Shown: positions 63,021 through 64,000 of the stretch, piece after piece | How positions within the stretch are numbered: position 1 is the stretch's first letter | Layout of the letters: the number at the start of each line of letters is the position of its first letter | Assembly (NCBI GenBank): GCA_016716635.1 | Contig: JADJVZ010000012.1 | Span: 248,001-312,000, forward strand | Reading direction: 5' to 3' | Origin: Micropruina sp. | Lineage (GTDB): Bacteria; Actinomycetota; Actinomycetes; Propionibacteriales; Propionibacteriaceae | Length of the DNA: 64,000 bases | Program-made: the position numbers and the translations under genes | The notes under the pieces: model-generated | Told to the model about the DNA's origin: nothing | Database searches by the model: none | What the model saw: only the letters and a program-made list of their open reading frames with translations

Positions 63021-63995
63021 ATGAGTATGTGGCGTCGTGGCCTGGTTGCCGCCCTCGTCGCGTTGCTGACCGCGGTCGGCGTCGCGACACCCGCTGCGGC
63101 CGCTCCAGCGGCCGCCACTGCCCTCACGCTCTCAGCATCGGTGCCGGGCCCGGTGGTCGCCACGGGACGGCTCACCGCCTCCGGCAGGCCCTTGGCTGGC
63201 GCCTCTGTCGCTGTTCGACTCGGCAACGCCGCCAGTGCCACCGCCATGACCGGGGCGGACGGCACCTTCAGCGCAACGATCCCGGTCCCGAACGGCATGT
63301 ACGGTCGCAGTTCGCTGACAGCCTCCTTCAACGGGGCCGCCAAGTTGATCTCCAGCAGCATCACCATCGCGGTCACGCTGCCGGCTGCGCCGGCGCCCGC
63401 CCCTGAACCGCCCCCCGCCCAGACGGCACCGGCCCCGGTGCCGGCCCAGGCCGGGATGCTCGGTTCCGCCATCCGAGGCCTCAGCACCGATGCCACCGCC
63501 GCAAGTGGCGGGCTCTTCGGAATGTCTGGCCAGTTGATGGACGCCAACGGCTCGCCCATCGGGGGCGCTGACATCGAGGCCAGCCTCGCCGGGACGTCCG
63601 TCGCGGGCGCCATCACGGATGGCTCGGGAAACTGGCAGCTCTATGTTCCGGTGCCCACCACGGGCGCCACCCTCAGCGTCACCCTCACCTACCTTGGAGA
63701 CTCGTCTCACAGCGGCACCAGGGTCACCAACAGCTATGCGATCACCGCCGTGTCCACAGCGACTCCGACGATGAGCCTCCCGACCCAGACCCCCACGATG
63801 TCGGTGAGCGCATCCCCCCTCACCTCATCGGTGACCCCCACCGCCACCGGCTTGGTCGACCCGGCCACGGTCACCCAGACCAACTCGTTGATCATCGGGG
63901 CGGTTGCCGTCGTGGTGTTGATTCTCGCCACGATCAGCATCCTGGTCTTCGGTGGACGCATGCGCCAAGGCCGCGGGCGCCGCGGCGTCAGCTGA
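63021..63995 (+). CDS. Secreted Ig-like/CarboxypepD_reg-like protein with C-terminal membrane anchor
   Basis: 324 residues. A classical signal peptide (MSMWRRGLVAALVALLTAVG, cleavage near ATPAAAA) is followed by two beta-sandwich domains. These are about 30-115 (GRLTASGRPLAGASVAVRL, DGTFSATIPVP) and about 165-250 (GQLMDANGSPIGGADIEASL, DGSGNWQLYVPVP), separated by a Pro/Ala linker. A Thr/Ser-rich stretch precedes a C-terminal hydrophobic helix (about 290-312) and basic tail. There is no LPXTG. It is an envelope protein of unknown ligand. A GTG six bases upstream (63015) is possible. Confidence 0.75.
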   Translation: MSMWRRGLVAALVALLTAVGVATPAAAAPAAATALTLSASVPGPVVATGRLTASGRPLAGASVAVRLGNAASATAMTGADGTFSATIPVPNGMYGRSSLTASFNGAAKLISSSITIAVTLPAAPAPAPEPPPAQTAPAPVPAQAGMLGSAIRGLSTDATAASGGLFGMSGQLMDANGSPIGGADIEASLAGTSVAGAITDGSGNWQLYVPVPTTGATLSVTLTYLGDSSHSGTRVTNSYAITAVSTATPTMSLPTQTPTMSVSASPLTSSVTPTATGLVDPATVTQTNSLIIGAVAVVVLILATISILVFGGRMRQGRGRRGVS

Positions 63996-64000
63996 CGGTC

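Noticed and set aside
1..64000. High frequency of CGTCCG/CGGACG throughout
   Set aside because: It may be a genomic signature word, but it could also come from codon and GC bias. I could not count it against a background, so I claim nothing.

Overview
The window is a high-GC actinobacterial chromosome segment. The evidence is a DtxR/IdeR-type iron box, an LPRTG-anchored surface protein, a polyphosphate glucokinase, a mycobacterial-style BY-kinase with a tyrosine-rich tail, and many TANNNT -10 boxes placed 5-7 nt before start codons, which indicates leaderless mRNAs. A succinate/acetyl-CoA:CoA transferase, ppgK and the overall gene content fit the Propionibacteriales; this taxonomic guess is inference.

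Layout. 0-17.4 kb is a cell-surface polysaccharide locus. It holds a capsule-type protein, NeuA, an OafA-like acyltransferase, and a tightly overlapping operon: GT87, a CBS-NeuB-SAF-isomerase fusion, GT4, an O-antigen ligase/polymerase-like protein, GT4, GT4. These are followed by a Wzz/BY-kinase, the initiating polyprenyl-phosphate sugar transferase (its middle destroyed by a 184-bp G/C-only stretch that looks like a read artefact), RmlA, RmlB and an RmlC-RmlD fusion. Together they suggest a polymer containing a nonulosonic acid and rhamnose.

17.5-26.2 kb is the most unusual part. It contains two separate sets of HPr-kinase-like protein, nucleotidyltransferase and PqqD-like proteins. One set (+ strand) ends in a low-molecular-weight phosphatase and the other (- strand) begins with a GT2/GT25 fusion. 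A hexose-6-phosphate mutarotase lies between them, a MauE-thioredoxin fusion lies on one side, and a small PqqD-Tat-signal-peptide protein (frameshifted in this sequence) lies on the other. The gene set resembles lasso-peptide tailoring genes and the HprK-related/PqqD systems seen beside exopolysaccharide loci, but no radical-SAM, cyclase or protease partner is present.

26.4-29.6 kb holds a CoA transferase, a membrane protein and a secreted thermonuclease-like protein. 29.7-42.8 kb is one giant sortase-anchored protein of about 4,360 residues, built from 14 SdrD-type B domains and at least 12 DUF11-like domains. It has a 2.46-2.48 kb higher-order repeat and one apparent frameshift. Two MalT/LuxR-type regulators follow divergently (43.5-47.7 kb), then tRNA-Gly, three tandem DUF1707/LiaF-like paralogues, two glycosyltransferases and ppgK. 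53-64 kb is ordinary chromosome: an AbiEi-like/DUF559-like protein, argS, an aldo/keto reductase, a SanA-like protein, an iron-box-controlled FTR1 permease, a nucleoside phosphorylase, pgi, an SH3/M15-like secreted protein and a secreted Ig-like membrane protein.

Functional integration. The dTDP-rhamnose and nonulosonate enzymes supply sugars. The GTs, ligase/polymerase, BY-kinase and sugar transferase build and regulate a surface polymer, and the low-molecular-weight phosphatase is a plausible counter-enzyme. No flippase or export ABC transporter is visible, so the locus probably continues upstream of position 1.
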